Below, in pieces: positions 41,618 to 50,459 of a DNA stretch of 64,000 nt. The stretch is taken from NCBI RefSeq assembly GCF_000721705.1, contig NZ_JOJL01000042.1, positions 1 through 64,000 on the forward strand, given 5' to 3'. Within the stretch, counting starts at the first letter, position 1, and each line of letters starts with the position of its first letter. Under the pieces are notes generated by a model that made no database searches, was not told where the DNA came from, and saw nothing but the letters and a program-made list of their open reading frames with translations. Source of the stretch: Actinoplanes subtropicus (GTDB lineage Bacteria > Actinomycetota > Actinomycetes > Mycobacteriales > Micromonosporaceae). The position numbers and the translations under genes are program-made.

Positions 41618-42613
41618 ATGTCCATGCAGTTCACCCGCCGCACCGCACTCGGGCTGGGCGCCGCCTCGGCCGCGCTCGCCATCGGCACGCCGGCCGAGGC
41701 CGCGCCGAGCGGGCCGGCCTGCATCAAGGCGACGTACGAGCGGGAGAAGGCGAAAGCGGGCGGCACCTGGCACTCCCATATCGCCGGCGTGGACGCGACC
41801 GGCACGCCGGTGCCGATCGTCGAGGACGACATCGACCACGTGACGCAGGGCTACAGCGTGCAGAAGCTCGCGGTGGCGACCGCCGTCATGGACAAGATCG
41901 ACCGGGGTGAGCTGTCCCTCGGCCAGAAGCTCGACCTGCAGGCCGACATCATCCTCGGCGGCAGCGGCATCTACTTCCTGCACACCGTCTGGGGCGACGA
42001 GATCACCATCGCGAACTTCCTGACCGCGATGCTCCTGGTCTCCGACAACACGGCGGTCCGGATGTGCGGCCGGGTCGTGCCCGCCGCCGAGGTCAACGAG
42101 ATCCTGGCCGCGAAGGGCTTCACCTACACCCGGGTCCAGCCGGTGGCCAACCCGAACCGGTTCTTCCTCGGCGTCACGACCCCACGCGAGATGCACGACC
42201 TGCTCTGGCGGCTGGCCACCAAGACGCTGCTGTCGCCGCAGTCGTGCACGTTCCTGCTGAGCATCACCCGCTGGATCAACGGCTACATGGACGGCGTCCG
42301 CCGGGTAATGTCGTCGGAGGAGCGGAGCCGGGTGGCCACCAAGTACGGCGCCGACTTCAACACCCTGGGCGCCTCCCGCCACGAGGCCGGCATCATGTTC
42401 GGTCCCGACGGCCTGCCCAAGCTGACGTACGCGATGTTCGCCGAGGGCCTGGGCGACCTGGACAACTACGGCTCGACCCACCCGGCGGTGCAGGCGCACG
42501 CGAAGCTGGGCCGCACCATGATGGACAACCTCCCGACCGGAGCGGCGGCGACCGCCCTCCGGTCGGCCCGCGCCGAACGCATCGAACCGTTCACCCCGAA
42601 CAACGGCGGCTGA
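41618..42613 (+). CDS. Tat-exported class A beta-lactamase-like serine hydrolase
   Basis: 331 residues. Twin-arginine signal (TRRTALGLGAASAAL ... AEAA). The penicillin-recognising fold motifs are S80-V-Q-K83 (nucleophile and Lys), SDN (142-144) and a KYG in place of KTG. It could be a true beta-lactamase, or one of the secreted beta-lactamase2-type hydrolases of unknown substrate. The poor match in the third motif favours caution. GGGGAG lies 5-10 nt before ATG. The next gene starts 8 nt after its stop. Confidence 0.8.
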   Translation: MSMQFTRRTALGLGAASAALAIGTPAEAAPSGPACIKATYEREKAKAGGTWHSHIAGVDATGTPVPIVEDDIDHVTQGYSVQKLAVATAVMDKIDRGELSLGQKLDLQADIILGGSGIYFLHTVWGDEITIANFLTAMLLVSDNTAVRMCGRVVPAAEVNEILAAKGFTYTRVQPVANPNRFFLGVTTPREMHDLLWRLATKTLLSPQSCTFLLSITRWINGYMDGVRRVMSSEERSRVATKYGADFNTLGASRHEAGIMFGPDGLPKLTYAMFAEGLGDLDNYGSTHPAVQAHAKLGRTMMDNLPTGAAATALRSARAERIEPFTPNNGG

Positions 42614-42621
42614 CGGCGATC

Positions 42622-43566
42622 ATGGATGGGGCCGGCCGCAACGAAGCCACCAGGGCGCTCGGTGCCGCACTGCGCAACCGGCGCCTGGCGCAAGGGATGT
42701 CGCTGCGGGCGCTGGCCAAGCGCGTCGGGCTGACCGCGCACGGCACGCTGGTCGACTACGAGCACGGCCGCCGCATCCCGCCGGAGGATCTGATCGTCGC
42801 CTGCGAGAAGGTCCTCGAGGTCGACGACGGCAGCCTGCGCCGGCTGCGCGTGGCCGCCCTGGCCGAGCGCGCCGGCCAGCAGTCGGCGCTGCTGCTCGCG
42901 TCCTCCGGCGCGTCCTCCGGTGCGTCCTCTGGTGCGTCCTCCGATGTGTCCTCCGGCGCGGGCGGGACGCGACCGCCGGAGGATGCGCCGGCGCCGGCGG
43001 CGGCCCGGCCGGCCCGCGGGTGGTGGCGCCGCTGGCCCGCCCTGGTCGCGGTGCTCGCGCTGCTGGCGGCCGGCCTGACCGCGGCGGCGTTCCGGCCGGG
43101 CGGTGGCCAGGGCACGCTCCGGTTCGGGTTCGAGAGCCCGCAGGACCGCTGGTCGATCCTGTGGGGCTCGCAGGCGGCGTCCGGCCGGGTCACCGATTCG
43201 CTGGCGTACGAGGGTGCGCACTCCTACGAGGTGAGCATCACCGGCGCCTCCGCCAAGGGCTATGTCGCCTTCGGCACCACGCACGGCCTGCGGAGCCTGC
43301 ACAGCGGCATGCGGGTGACCATGCACCTGTGGACGTCGTACCCGAGCAACGGGGTGCGGTTCTTCGTCTACGATCCCGTTTCCCGGCCGGTGTGGGCGCC
43401 GGAGACGCCCGGCAACGGCAGCGAGGTGCCGATCTCCGGCGGCACCAGGTGGACGACGGTGACCTGGACGGTGCCGCCGGTGTCCGAGGTGGCGGGCATA
43501 GGCATCCAGCCGTACGCCGAGAACGACGTGCCGCGCGTCGTCGCCGTGGACGCGGTCAGCTGGTAG
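42622..43566 (+). CDS. HTH-XRE / transmembrane / beta-sandwich protein
   Basis: 314 residues. N-terminal XRE-type HTH (RNRRLAQGMSLRALAKRVGL and HGTLVDYEHGRRIPPEDL), a Ser/Ala-rich linker with four SSGA-type repeats coded by 12-bp units (about 42896-42960), one membrane span (ALVAVLALLAAGLTAAAF), and an external beta-sandwich resembling carbohydrate-binding domains (FGFESPQDRWSILWGS ... VVAVDAVSW). The DNA-binding half is cytosolic and the sugar-binding-like half outside, as in RodZ-type topology. Cotranscribed with the serine hydrolase 8 nt upstream, which it may regulate. Confidence 0.78.
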   Translation: MDGAGRNEATRALGAALRNRRLAQGMSLRALAKRVGLTAHGTLVDYEHGRRIPPEDLIVACEKVLEVDDGSLRRLRVAALAERAGQQSALLLASSGASSGASSGASSDVSSGAGGTRPPEDAPAPAAARPARGWWRRWPALVAVLALLAAGLTAAAFRPGGGQGTLRFGFESPQDRWSILWGSQAASGRVTDSLAYEGAHSYEVSITGASAKGYVAFGTTHGLRSLHSGMRVTMHLWTSYPSNGVRFFVYDPVSRPVWAPETPGNGSEVPISGGTRWTTVTWTVPPVSEVAGIGIQPYAENDVPRVVAVDAVSW

Positions 43567-43617
43567 CGCCCGGTCCGTGCGGCCGGCTCAGGCCCGCGCG
43601 GCCGTGGACGACGTGCG

Positions 43618-43656
43618 CCCGGGTATTCCTTCTACCTGGACTCGGTGACCTGGTAG
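43618..43656 (+). pseudogene. C-terminal remnant of a duplicated beta-sandwich domain
   Basis: YSFYLDSVTW followed by TAG mirrors the end of the preceding gene, VVAVDAVSW followed by TAG. It suggests a decayed duplicate of which only the last strand remains. Very short, so tentative. Confidence 0.35.
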
Positions 43657-43672
43657 CGGCTCCACCGGTGGG

Positions 43673-45361
43673 TCAGGGGGCCGGCTCGGGGTGGCGGAGG
43701 TCGTGGTGGAGCTGGTGGCGGTGGGCGTCGCCATGGGCATCGCGGTGGGCGTCACGGTGGGCATCGCCGTGGGCATCGCGGTGGGCGTCGCGGTGGGCGT
43801 CACGGTGGGCCGAGCGGATGGCGTCGCCGCCGGCGCGTTTGGCCTCGTACATGGCCTGGTCGGCGCGGTGCAGGGCGTCGCCGAGGGCGGCCGCGGGGGC
43901 CGCCGCCACGCCGATGCTGATGGTGGCGGGGCAGTCCGGGAGGGCGCGGACGGCGGTCAGCATGCGGACGGCGACGCCGGCCGCGGCGGCGGGGGAGGCG
44001 TCCGGCAGCAGGACGCCGAACTCGTCGCCGCCGAGGCGGGCGATCAGGTCCTGGTCGCGGAGTTCGGCGGAGAGGGCGGCCGCGATCGCGCGCAGGGCCG
44101 TGTCGCCGGCCGGGTGGCCGTACGTGTCGTTGATCTGTTTGAACTTGTCGGTGTCGATGATCATCACGGTGACCGTGGTGGCGGCGGCGCCGGGCAGGGC
44201 CTGGGCCCGGCGGACCGCGCGGTCGAAGGCGCGGCGGTTGGCGATGCCGGTCAGCGGGTCCAGGTCGGCGGCGCGGGTGGCCTGCTCGTGCTTGGCGCGC
44301 AGCGCCTCCAGCGACTTCAGCGTCGCCGCGGTGTGCAGCGTGTGCTGGCGCTGGCGCCACAGGGCCGCGGCGAGCGTGTCGCCGTAGGCGAGGCCGGCCT
44401 CCGCGTCGGCCGAGCCGCGGGCCGCCAGCAGCACGGCGTGGGTGCGGTGGGTGGCGGCGGTGATCAGCCAGCCGGAGTCGGGCGGCAGCTTGGCGACCGC
44501 CTCCGCCATCACCGCCAGGGCCTCGTCGAGGCGGCCCGACCGCTTCAGCGCCACGGCCCGGAACGGCGCGCTGAAGGCGAGCATCGCCGGGCCGATCCCG
44601 CGGGCCAGCAGCGTGGCCGTGTGCCGCTCGATCGCCACCGCCGCCCCGGCCGGGTCGACCCGGTCGGCGCGCGAGCACGCGGCCATCAGCAGGGCCATCT
44701 CGCGCCAGGTCGCGGCCTCCGGGCCGGCGGACTCGGCCGCGGCGCGCAGCGCGAACCGCTCGGCGGACGCCGTGTGCTGCTTGGCCGCGGCGACCTCGCC
44801 GACCTGGTAGAGCTCGAGCGCCCAGTGCAGGTGCATCCCGGCGAGGTTGGACAGCCACATCGCCCGGTTGCCGTTCCGCTCGGGTGAGGCGGCGCTGAGC
44901 TCGTAGGCGGCCTCGTACTGCGGGCCGGCCAGCTCGTAGAGCCGCAGCTGGAGGTAGCCGGCCGCGATGCCGACCCGGGCGTTGACCGCGGCCACCGGGT
45001 CGGTCTCGCGCAGCAGGGCGGTCTCGGCGGCGGAGAGGTCGCGGAGCGCGGCGTCCACGTCGTACTCGTCGCCGTCCCGCTCGCCGAGCCGCAGCCGCTC
45101 GGAGGCGCGGGTGGCCAGGGCGCAGGCCCGCCAGCCGGGGCTGCCCTCGCGGTCGGCGGCGTGCAGCATGAGCTCGACCCCGTCGAGGACCGCCCGCAGG
45201 TCGCCCCGGACGATCAGCGCGACCACCCGCACGAAGTGCATCCCGGCCAGATCACCACCGGGCGTACGCAGCCCGGCCGTCACCTCGGCCAACACGGTGT
45301 CGGCCTCGCCGGCCCGTGCGCGTTCCAGCAAGCGCGCGGCCCGCCGCGAGGAGTCCTGCAT
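43673..45361 (-). CDS. diguanylate cyclase with TPR-like N-terminus and His-repeat tail
   Basis: 562 residues. Residues 1-355 are helical TPR-like repeats. The GGDEF domain (about 362-515) has intact GGDEF (444-448) and an RDQD inhibitory site (435-438) five residues before it, so c-di-GMP synthesis with product inhibition is expected. The last 46 residues are AHRD/AHGD tetrapeptide repeats followed by HRHQLHHDLRH, with 12 His in total and likely to bind metal ions. No membrane span. The tail is coded by 12-bp DNA repeats at 43721-43810. Separated by 131 bp from the fatty-acid operon on the same strand. Confidence 0.88.
   Translation of the reverse strand: MQDSSRRAARLLERARAGEADTVLAEVTAGLRTPGGDLAGMHFVRVVALIVRGDLRAVLDGVELMLHAADREGSPGWRACALATRASERLRLGERDGDEYDVDAALRDLSAAETALLRETDPVAAVNARVGIAAGYLQLRLYELAGPQYEAAYELSAASPERNGNRAMWLSNLAGMHLHWALELYQVGEVAAAKQHTASAERFALRAAAESAGPEAATWREMALLMAACSRADRVDPAGAAVAIERHTATLLARGIGPAMLAFSAPFRAVALKRSGRLDEALAVMAEAVAKLPPDSGWLITAATHRTHAVLLAARGSADAEAGLAYGDTLAAALWRQRQHTLHTAATLKSLEALRAKHEQATRAADLDPLTGIANRRAFDRAVRRAQALPGAAATTVTVMIIDTDKFKQINDTYGHPAGDTALRAIAAALSAELRDQDLIARLGGDEFGVLLPDASPAAAAGVAVRMLTAVRALPDCPATISIGVAAAPAAALGDALHRADQAMYEAKRAGGDAIRSAHRDAHRDAHRDAHGDAHRDAHRDAHGDAHRHQLHHDLRHPEPAP
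43721..43810. repeat. 12-bp tandem repeats coding AH(R/G)D units
   Basis: About seven and a half 12-bp units (minus strand) encode the tetrapeptide repeats at the end of the GGDEF protein. The repeat keeps frame with no stop. Confidence 0.8.
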
Positions 45362-45492
45362 GGGCGACGCTCCAATGCGATCAGCGACGGAACAACCACA
45401 GCAAGCGAAGCAGACTCGATCACCCGAGGGCAAGCGCTCGCTTAGTAACGGTCGTCCGGGAGCGGAAAGCAGACACGCGCCGGCGCGCGGGA

Positions 45493-47025
45493 TCACCGAG
45501 GCAGGTCGCGCTTGACTACCTTTCCGGTGGCGTTCCGGGGGAGGGCGTCCAGGAACACGATGTCGCGGGGGACGCAGAAGCGGGCCCGGTTGGCCCGCAC
45601 ATAGGTGCGGATCGCCTCCGCCTCCAGGGCCGCCGCCTCCCGGAGGACGACGTAGGCGGCCAGGCGCTGGCCGTACTCGTCGTCGGGGACGCCGATCACG
45701 GCGCACTCCAGGACCTCGGGCAGGTCGGCGAGCAGGCCCTCGACCTCGGACGGGAAGACGTTCTCGCCGCCGGAGACGATCATGTCGTCCTCGCGGCCGT
45801 CCACGTAGACGCGGCCGGCCTCGTCGACGTGCCCCAGGTCGCCGGTGGCCAGCAGGCCGTCGCGCAACTCCCGCGAGCTGCCGTTGGTGTAGCCCTCGAA
45901 GAGCATCTCGTTGCCGACGAACAGCCGGCCGGTCGTGCCCGGCGGAACCGGGGAACCGTCCGGCCCGAGCACCGCCACCACCGTCCCGTGCGGGGGCCGG
46001 CCGGCCGTGTCCGGCGCGGCCCGCAGGTCGGCCGGGGTGGCGATCGACGCCCACGACGCCTCGGTCGAGCCGTACAGGTTGTAGAGGATGTCCCCGTAGC
46101 GGTCCATGAAGCGGGTCGCCAGCCCGCCCGGCAGCGCGGAGCCGCTGACCGCGGCGATCGAGAGCGCCGGGAGCGGGAGGCCGGGCTCCAGCTCCATCAG
46201 GCTCTGCAGCATGACCGGCACCGCGATCAGCGCCGTGCACTCCTGTTCCCGCATCAACTCGACGACCGGCGCCGGCTCGAACCGCCGCCGCAGCACAACC
46301 GTGGCCCGCAGCGCGAGCGCGATCTGCAGCCCCGCGAAGCCCCACGTGTGGAACAGCGGTGCCGCGATCATCATCCGCACCCCGGCCCGCAGCGGGATCC
46401 GGTCGATGATCGAGCACAGTGGGCTGAAGCCGCCGGGCGTCGGCCGCTGCGCCCCCTTCGGCATCCCGGTCGTCCCCGAGGTCAGCACGATCGTGCGCCC
46501 CGGCCGGGCCGGCGGCGACAAGACGGTCGCCGGCGACGACGAGATCAGCTCGGAGGTTCGCTCGATATCGATCGCTCCGGGGAATTCGGACAGAAGCGGG
46601 GCGAACTCGGGATCGTGCACCACCGACTTGAGCCCCTGAGCCTCGATGACCGCGGAAAGCTGCGCGGCCGACAACCCGGTATTGATCAGAACCGGATCCG
46701 CCCCGACCGACGCCGCCGCGACCAGCACGACGATCATGTCCGCCGAATTGCGGCACAGGACCCCGACCCGGTCGCCCGCCGAAATCGGCAGGGCCACGCC
46801 GAGCCGGGAAGACCGATCAAGCATTTCCCCGTACGTGTAGGAAGCCCCCGCGGAATCCACGACCGCGACCTGGGAAGGGGACCGGACCGCCGCCTGCCGC
46901 AGTTCCCCGGCGAGCCCGTAGCCCCACCGGCCCAGTTCGACGAATTGCTGCACAACCCGATGCGGCGGCCCCGGCCTCAACAGCCCGCGCCGCGCCATCG
47001 TGGCGATCACGAAGGGCGCGTCCAC
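45493..47025 (-). CDS. fatty-acyl-CoA/AMP ligase (FadD-like)
   Basis: 510 residues of the ANL adenylate-forming family. P-loop TSGTTGMPKGA, A5 YGSTEA, A7 TGDLGH, A8 GREDDMIVSGGENVFPSEVE, A10 Lys in GKVVKRD. It would activate a fatty or aryl acid to its CoA ester for the adjacent acyl-CoA dehydrogenase. The GTG start overlaps the upstream stop as TAGTG, so translation is coupled. An in-frame ATG about 9 codons downstream is an alternative. Confidence 0.9.
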   Translation of the reverse strand: MDAPFVIATMARRGLLRPGPPHRVVQQFVELGRWGYGLAGELRQAAVRSPSQVAVVDSAGASYTYGEMLDRSSRLGVALPISAGDRVGVLCRNSADMIVVLVAAASVGADPVLINTGLSAAQLSAVIEAQGLKSVVHDPEFAPLLSEFPGAIDIERTSELISSSPATVLSPPARPGRTIVLTSGTTGMPKGAQRPTPGGFSPLCSIIDRIPLRAGVRMMIAAPLFHTWGFAGLQIALALRATVVLRRRFEPAPVVELMREQECTALIAVPVMLQSLMELEPGLPLPALSIAAVSGSALPGGLATRFMDRYGDILYNLYGSTEASWASIATPADLRAAPDTAGRPPHGTVVAVLGPDGSPVPPGTTGRLFVGNEMLFEGYTNGSSRELRDGLLATGDLGHVDEAGRVYVDGREDDMIVSGGENVFPSEVEGLLADLPEVLECAVIGVPDDEYGQRLAAYVVLREAAALEAEAIRTYVRANRARFCVPRDIVFLDALPRNATGKVVKRDLPR

Positions 47026-48236
47026 TACCTGATCTGCATTCCGGAGATGGCCCGGGAAATCACCAGCCGCTGGATCTCGCTGGTCCCCTCGAAAATCGTG
47101 TAGATCTTGGCGTCCCGGAACATCCGCTCGACCGGATGTTCGCGCAGATAGCCCGCCCCGCCCAGAATCTGCACCGCCTTCTCGGTGACCGCCACGGCCA
47201 CCTCGCCGGCCTTCAGTTTGGACATCGACCCCTCGCCGGCGTCGAACGGCCGATCGTTGCGGCCCATCCACGCCGCCCGCCACACGAGCAGCCGGGCCGC
47301 ATCGATCTCCATCTTCATGTCCGCGAGGGCGAAGGCGATCGCCTGGTTCTCGATGATCGGCCGCCCGAACTGCACCCGGTTCTTCGCGTATTCGAGCGCG
47401 TATTCGTACGCCGCCCGGGCGATGCCGATGGCTTGCGCCCCGACCGCCGGGCGGGACAACTCGAACGTCCGCATGGCCGCCTGCCGCGAGGCGCGCTGCC
47501 CCGACCGGGCCCGCTCCAGCCGCTCGTCCAGCGCTTCCTTGCCGCCGAGCAGGCAGTGCCCCGGCACCCGTACGTCATCGAGAAAGACGTCCGCGGTGTG
47601 CGAGGCCCGCAGCCCGAGCTTCTTCAGCTTCTTCGTGCCGACCAGGCCGGGCGTGCCCGGCGGCACGATGAACGCCGCCTGCCCGCGCGACCCGAGCGAC
47701 GGGTCGACGGACGCCGTGACCACGTGCACGTTGGCTATGCCGCCGTTGGTCGCGTACGCCTTCTGCCCGTTGAGCACCCACTCGTCCTTGACGGCGTCGT
47801 ACACCGCCCGGGACCGCATCGACCCGACGTCCGAACCCGCCTCCGGCTCGGTCGTGCAGAACGCCCCGACGGCCGGCTCGGCGGCGTCACCGAAGCACTG
47901 CGGCACCCATTCCACCAGCTGGTCCGGCGTGCCCGAGCCATAGATCGCCGCCACCGCCAGCGACGTACCGGAAATCGCCATCGCGATCCCGCCGTCGCCC
48001 CAGAACAGCTCCTCGTTCACCAGCGGCAGGCTGAGCCCGGACATGTCCGACCAGGTGTTCACGAGAAACTCGAACCCATAGAGCCCGATCTTTGCCGCCT
48101 CCTGCAGGATCGGCCAGGGCGTCTCCTCGCGTTCGTCCCATTCGGACGCCGCGGGCCGGATCACGCCCTCGGCGAATCCGTGCACCCAATCGCGCAGGTC
48201 GGTTTGTTCCTCATTGAGGTCGAGCCAGAACTCCAT
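47025..48236 (-). CDS. acyl-CoA dehydrogenase
   Basis: 403 residues. Family signatures: AFCTTEPEAGSDVGSM, the LGLRASHTADVFLDDVRVP strand, the FAD/tetramer part RVQFGRPIIENQAIAFALADM, the C-terminal GGAGYLREHPVERMFRDAKI, and catalytic Glu in YTIFEGTSEIQ. It oxidises acyl-CoA to enoyl-CoA with FAD. ATG 48236 is chosen; a GTG four codons upstream is possible. The promoter TACGAT (48266-48271) overlaps a variant of the operator seen at 50436-50451. Confidence 0.92.
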   Translation of the reverse strand: MEFWLDLNEEQTDLRDWVHGFAEGVIRPAASEWDEREETPWPILQEAAKIGLYGFEFLVNTWSDMSGLSLPLVNEELFWGDGGIAMAISGTSLAVAAIYGSGTPDQLVEWVPQCFGDAAEPAVGAFCTTEPEAGSDVGSMRSRAVYDAVKDEWVLNGQKAYATNGGIANVHVVTASVDPSLGSRGQAAFIVPPGTPGLVGTKKLKKLGLRASHTADVFLDDVRVPGHCLLGGKEALDERLERARSGQRASRQAAMRTFELSRPAVGAQAIGIARAAYEYALEYAKNRVQFGRPIIENQAIAFALADMKMEIDAARLLVWRAAWMGRNDRPFDAGEGSMSKLKAGEVAVAVTEKAVQILGGAGYLREHPVERMFRDAKIYTIFEGTSEIQRLVISRAISGMQIR

Positions 48237-48265
48237 GCGCGCGGACACCCCTCGGACCGAGACGG

Positions 48266-48281
48266 ATCGTACTCGCCGGTA
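48266..48281 (-). promoter_or_regulatory. FadE promoter with variant operator
   Basis: The minus-strand -10 TACGAT (48266-48271) overlaps TACTCGCCGGTA (48270-48281), which shares TACTCGC and GTA with the perfect palindrome at 50436-50451. A common repressor for the locus is inferred. Confidence 0.45.
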
Positions 48282-48284
48282 ACA

Positions 48285-49112
48285 TTACGGTGGCGTAACC
48301 TGGCCCGCAAGATGCGGACGCTTTCCGTCCACCCGGAAATCCCATCCGTCCGAGCGCTCGGTGGCGGTGAATCCGACCGTCGCCGGCAGCAGTATCGGTT
48401 GCTTGAAGGAAACGTCCACGGTGTACGCCGCGGGCAGCCGTCCTTCGAGCGCCGCGACCGCCCGCGCCTTGGTCCACATGCCGTGCGCGATCGGCCGCGG
48501 AAAGCCGAACAGCTTCGCGCCGATCCGCGACGTGTGGATCGGGTTGTGATCGCCGGAGACCGCCGCGTAGTCGCCGCCGACCCGGGCCGGCACCTTCCAG
48601 ACGGCCGTCGGCGCCGGCGCGGGCGGATGGTCCCGCTTCCCCTTGCTCTTCGACGAGCTTTTCGAGAGGTACGTCGAGACGCCGCTCCACACCTGTTCGC
48701 CGTCGACGCTCGCCGTCGCCAGGATGTCGAAGACCCGGCCCCGGTCGTGCGACCGCAAGTGCGAGGCACGCACCGTGAGGTCGAGGGTCGAGGAGGCGGA
48801 GAGCGGCCCGCGCACGGTGATCCGGTTCGCCACGTGCACGATGCCGACCGCCGGGAACGGGAAGTCCGACGCGGTCATCAGCGTCATCGCGAGGGGGAAC
48901 GCCAGCACGTGCGGATAGGTCGCCGGCAGCGTGTCGGTGAGCCGGAACCCGCACACCCGGTCATATTGCGCGAGGTGCGCCGGAGAGACGGTGACCCCGC
49001 GCCGCACGATCTCCCGGTCGGGCAGCGCCGACCCGCGCCGCGACGGCAGCAGCCCGAGCGCCGCCTTCAGGTAGATGCCGGACGGATCCGAGGAGAGCTC
49101 GACCACGGCCAT
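48285..49112 (-). CDS. MaoC-family 3-hydroxyacyl dehydratase (HtdX-like)
   Basis: 275 residues, double hot-dog layout. The C-terminal half has the hydratase-2 motif YAAVSGDHNPIHTS with catalytic Asp/His and KLFGFPRPIAHGMW. It hydrates or dehydrates enoyl/3-hydroxyacyl chains. It lies 4 nt after FabG4, the same pair as fabG4-htdX in mycobacteria. End of that operon. Confidence 0.88.
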   Translation of the reverse strand: MAVVELSSDPSGIYLKAALGLLPSRRGSALPDREIVRRGVTVSPAHLAQYDRVCGFRLTDTLPATYPHVLAFPLAMTLMTASDFPFPAVGIVHVANRITVRGPLSASSTLDLTVRASHLRSHDRGRVFDILATASVDGEQVWSGVSTYLSKSSSKSKGKRDHPPAPAPTAVWKVPARVGGDYAAVSGDHNPIHTSRIGAKLFGFPRPIAHGMWTKARAVAALEGRLPAAYTVDVSFKQPILLPATVGFTATERSDGWDFRVDGKRPHLAGQVTPP

Positions 49113-49116
49113 CGGT

Positions 49117-50427
49117 TCACGCCCCCAGCAGGCTCTGCCCGCAGACCCGCACCACGTTGCCGGTGACGGTCGCCGAGCCCGGCGACGCGTACCAGGAAAT
49201 GGTCTCGGCCACGTCGATCGGCAGGCCGCCCTGGGACATGCTGTTCATCCGCCGGCCGGCCTCGCGCAGGAACAACGGCATCTTCGCGGTCATCGCGGTC
49301 TCGATGAAGCCGGGCGCCACCGCGTTGATCGTGATGTGCCGCGGGGCGAGCACCGGCGCCATCGACCGGACCAGCCCGATCACCCCGGCCTTGCTGGTGG
49401 CGTAGTTGGTCTGGCCGCGGTTGCCGGCGATCCCGGCGATCGAGGCCACCCCGATCAGCCGGCCGCCGGAGTTGATCAGGTTCTCCGAGAGCAGCAGGTC
49501 GTTGATCCGCTCCTGGCTGGACAGGTTGACGTCGAGCACCGAGTCCCACCGGCTCTCGTCCATCCGGGCGATCGTCTTGTCCCGGGTGATGCCGGCGTTG
49601 TGCACCAGGATGTCCAGCCCGGTGAGATGCCCGGCCAAACGGGAAGGCGCGTCCGGCGCGGTGAGGTCGAGCTGGATCGCCCGGCCGCGCACGTCGTTGG
49701 CCACGCCGGCGAGCGCGTCCCCGGCGCCCGGCACGTCCAGCGCGATCACCTCGGCGCCGTCCCGGGCGAGCACCCGGGCGATCGCCGCGCCGATGCCCCG
49801 GGCGGCGCCGGTGACCAGCGCGGTCTTCCCGGCGAGCGGGCGGTCCCAGTCGGCCGGGGCCGGCGCGCTGCCGGCGCCGACGTGGATGACCTGGCCCGAG
49901 ACGTACGCGGACCGGCCGCTGAGCAGGAAGCGCAAGGTGGACTCGATGGCCTGCTCGCCGCCGGACTCGACGTAGACGAGCTGGCTGGTGATGCCGCGGC
50001 CGAACTCCTTGCCGATGCTGCGGGTCAGCCCTTCGAGGGCGCGCTGCGCGGTGGCCTCGCGCGGGGTGGCCGCGGAGGCTGGCGGCGTCCCCAGCACGAC
50101 CACCCGGCCCGAGCTCCGCAGCGAGCGGGCGGCCGGGTGGAAATAGTCGTAGAGCGCGCGCAGCCCGGTCGAATCGGTGATCCCGGTCGCATCGAAGACG
50201 AGCGCTCCGTAGCGGGTCTGCTCATCGAAGGCTGTGGTGGTGTCGAACAGCTTGCCGATCACGTCCGCCAAGCGGCCGCCGGTCGCCGCGCCGAGCAGCA
50301 CCGGGCCGTTCGTCAGCGGGTCGCCGACCTGGTACCGCCGCAGGCGGGGCGGATCGGGCAGCCCGAGCCGTTTGACGACGCCGCGGCCCACTCCAGAGTT
50401 CGCGAAGCTCGCGTATCTGTCTCCCAT
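49117..50427 (-). CDS. fabG4: high-molecular-weight 3-oxoacyl reductase (FabG4-like)
   Basis: 436 residues, about 200 longer than ordinary FabG. A degenerate N-terminal Rossmann domain (about 1-205, flavodoxin-like, with ALVFDATGITDSTGLRALYDYFHP) precedes a complete SDR domain: GxxxGxG as TGAARGIG, NAG, catalytic Ser in VASIAGIAG and YxxxK in YATSK. This two-domain form is the mycobacterial FabG4, an NADH-dependent beta-ketoacyl-CoA reductase. Leaderless: TAGGCT (50434-50439, minus) ends 6 nt before ATG. Shares its promoter region with the divergent thiolase. Confidence 0.92.
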   Translation of the reverse strand: MGDRYASFANSGVGRGVVKRLGLPDPPRLRRYQVGDPLTNGPVLLGAATGGRLADVIGKLFDTTTAFDEQTRYGALVFDATGITDSTGLRALYDYFHPAARSLRSSGRVVVLGTPPASAATPREATAQRALEGLTRSIGKEFGRGITSQLVYVESGGEQAIESTLRFLLSGRSAYVSGQVIHVGAGSAPAPADWDRPLAGKTALVTGAARGIGAAIARVLARDGAEVIALDVPGAGDALAGVANDVRGRAIQLDLTAPDAPSRLAGHLTGLDILVHNAGITRDKTIARMDESRWDSVLDVNLSSQERINDLLLSENLINSGGRLIGVASIAGIAGNRGQTNYATSKAGVIGLVRSMAPVLAPRHITINAVAPGFIETAMTAKMPLFLREAGRRMNSMSQGGLPIDVAETISWYASPGSATVTGNVVRVCGQSLLGA

Positions 50428-50433
50428 GCGCGT

Positions 50434-50453
50434 AGCCTACTCGCGAGTAGGGT
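50434..50453. promoter_or_regulatory. overlapping divergent leaderless promoters around a 16-bp palindrome
   Basis: CCTACTCGCGAGTAGG (50436-50451) is a perfect palindrome. Its left edge forms the minus-strand -10 TAGGCT (50434-50439) and its right edge the plus-strand -10 TAGGGT (50448-50453). Each -10 is 6 nt from a start codon (50427 and 50460), so the two promoters physically overlap and one repressor dimer would cover both. Confidence 0.75.
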
Positions 50454-50459
50454 TCCGAA

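Noticed and set aside
45362..46756. N-terminal extension of the GGDEF gene
   Set aside because: The extension is an out-of-frame shadow of the FadD-like gene; TPR-like helices and GGAG-ATG spacing support the start at 45361.
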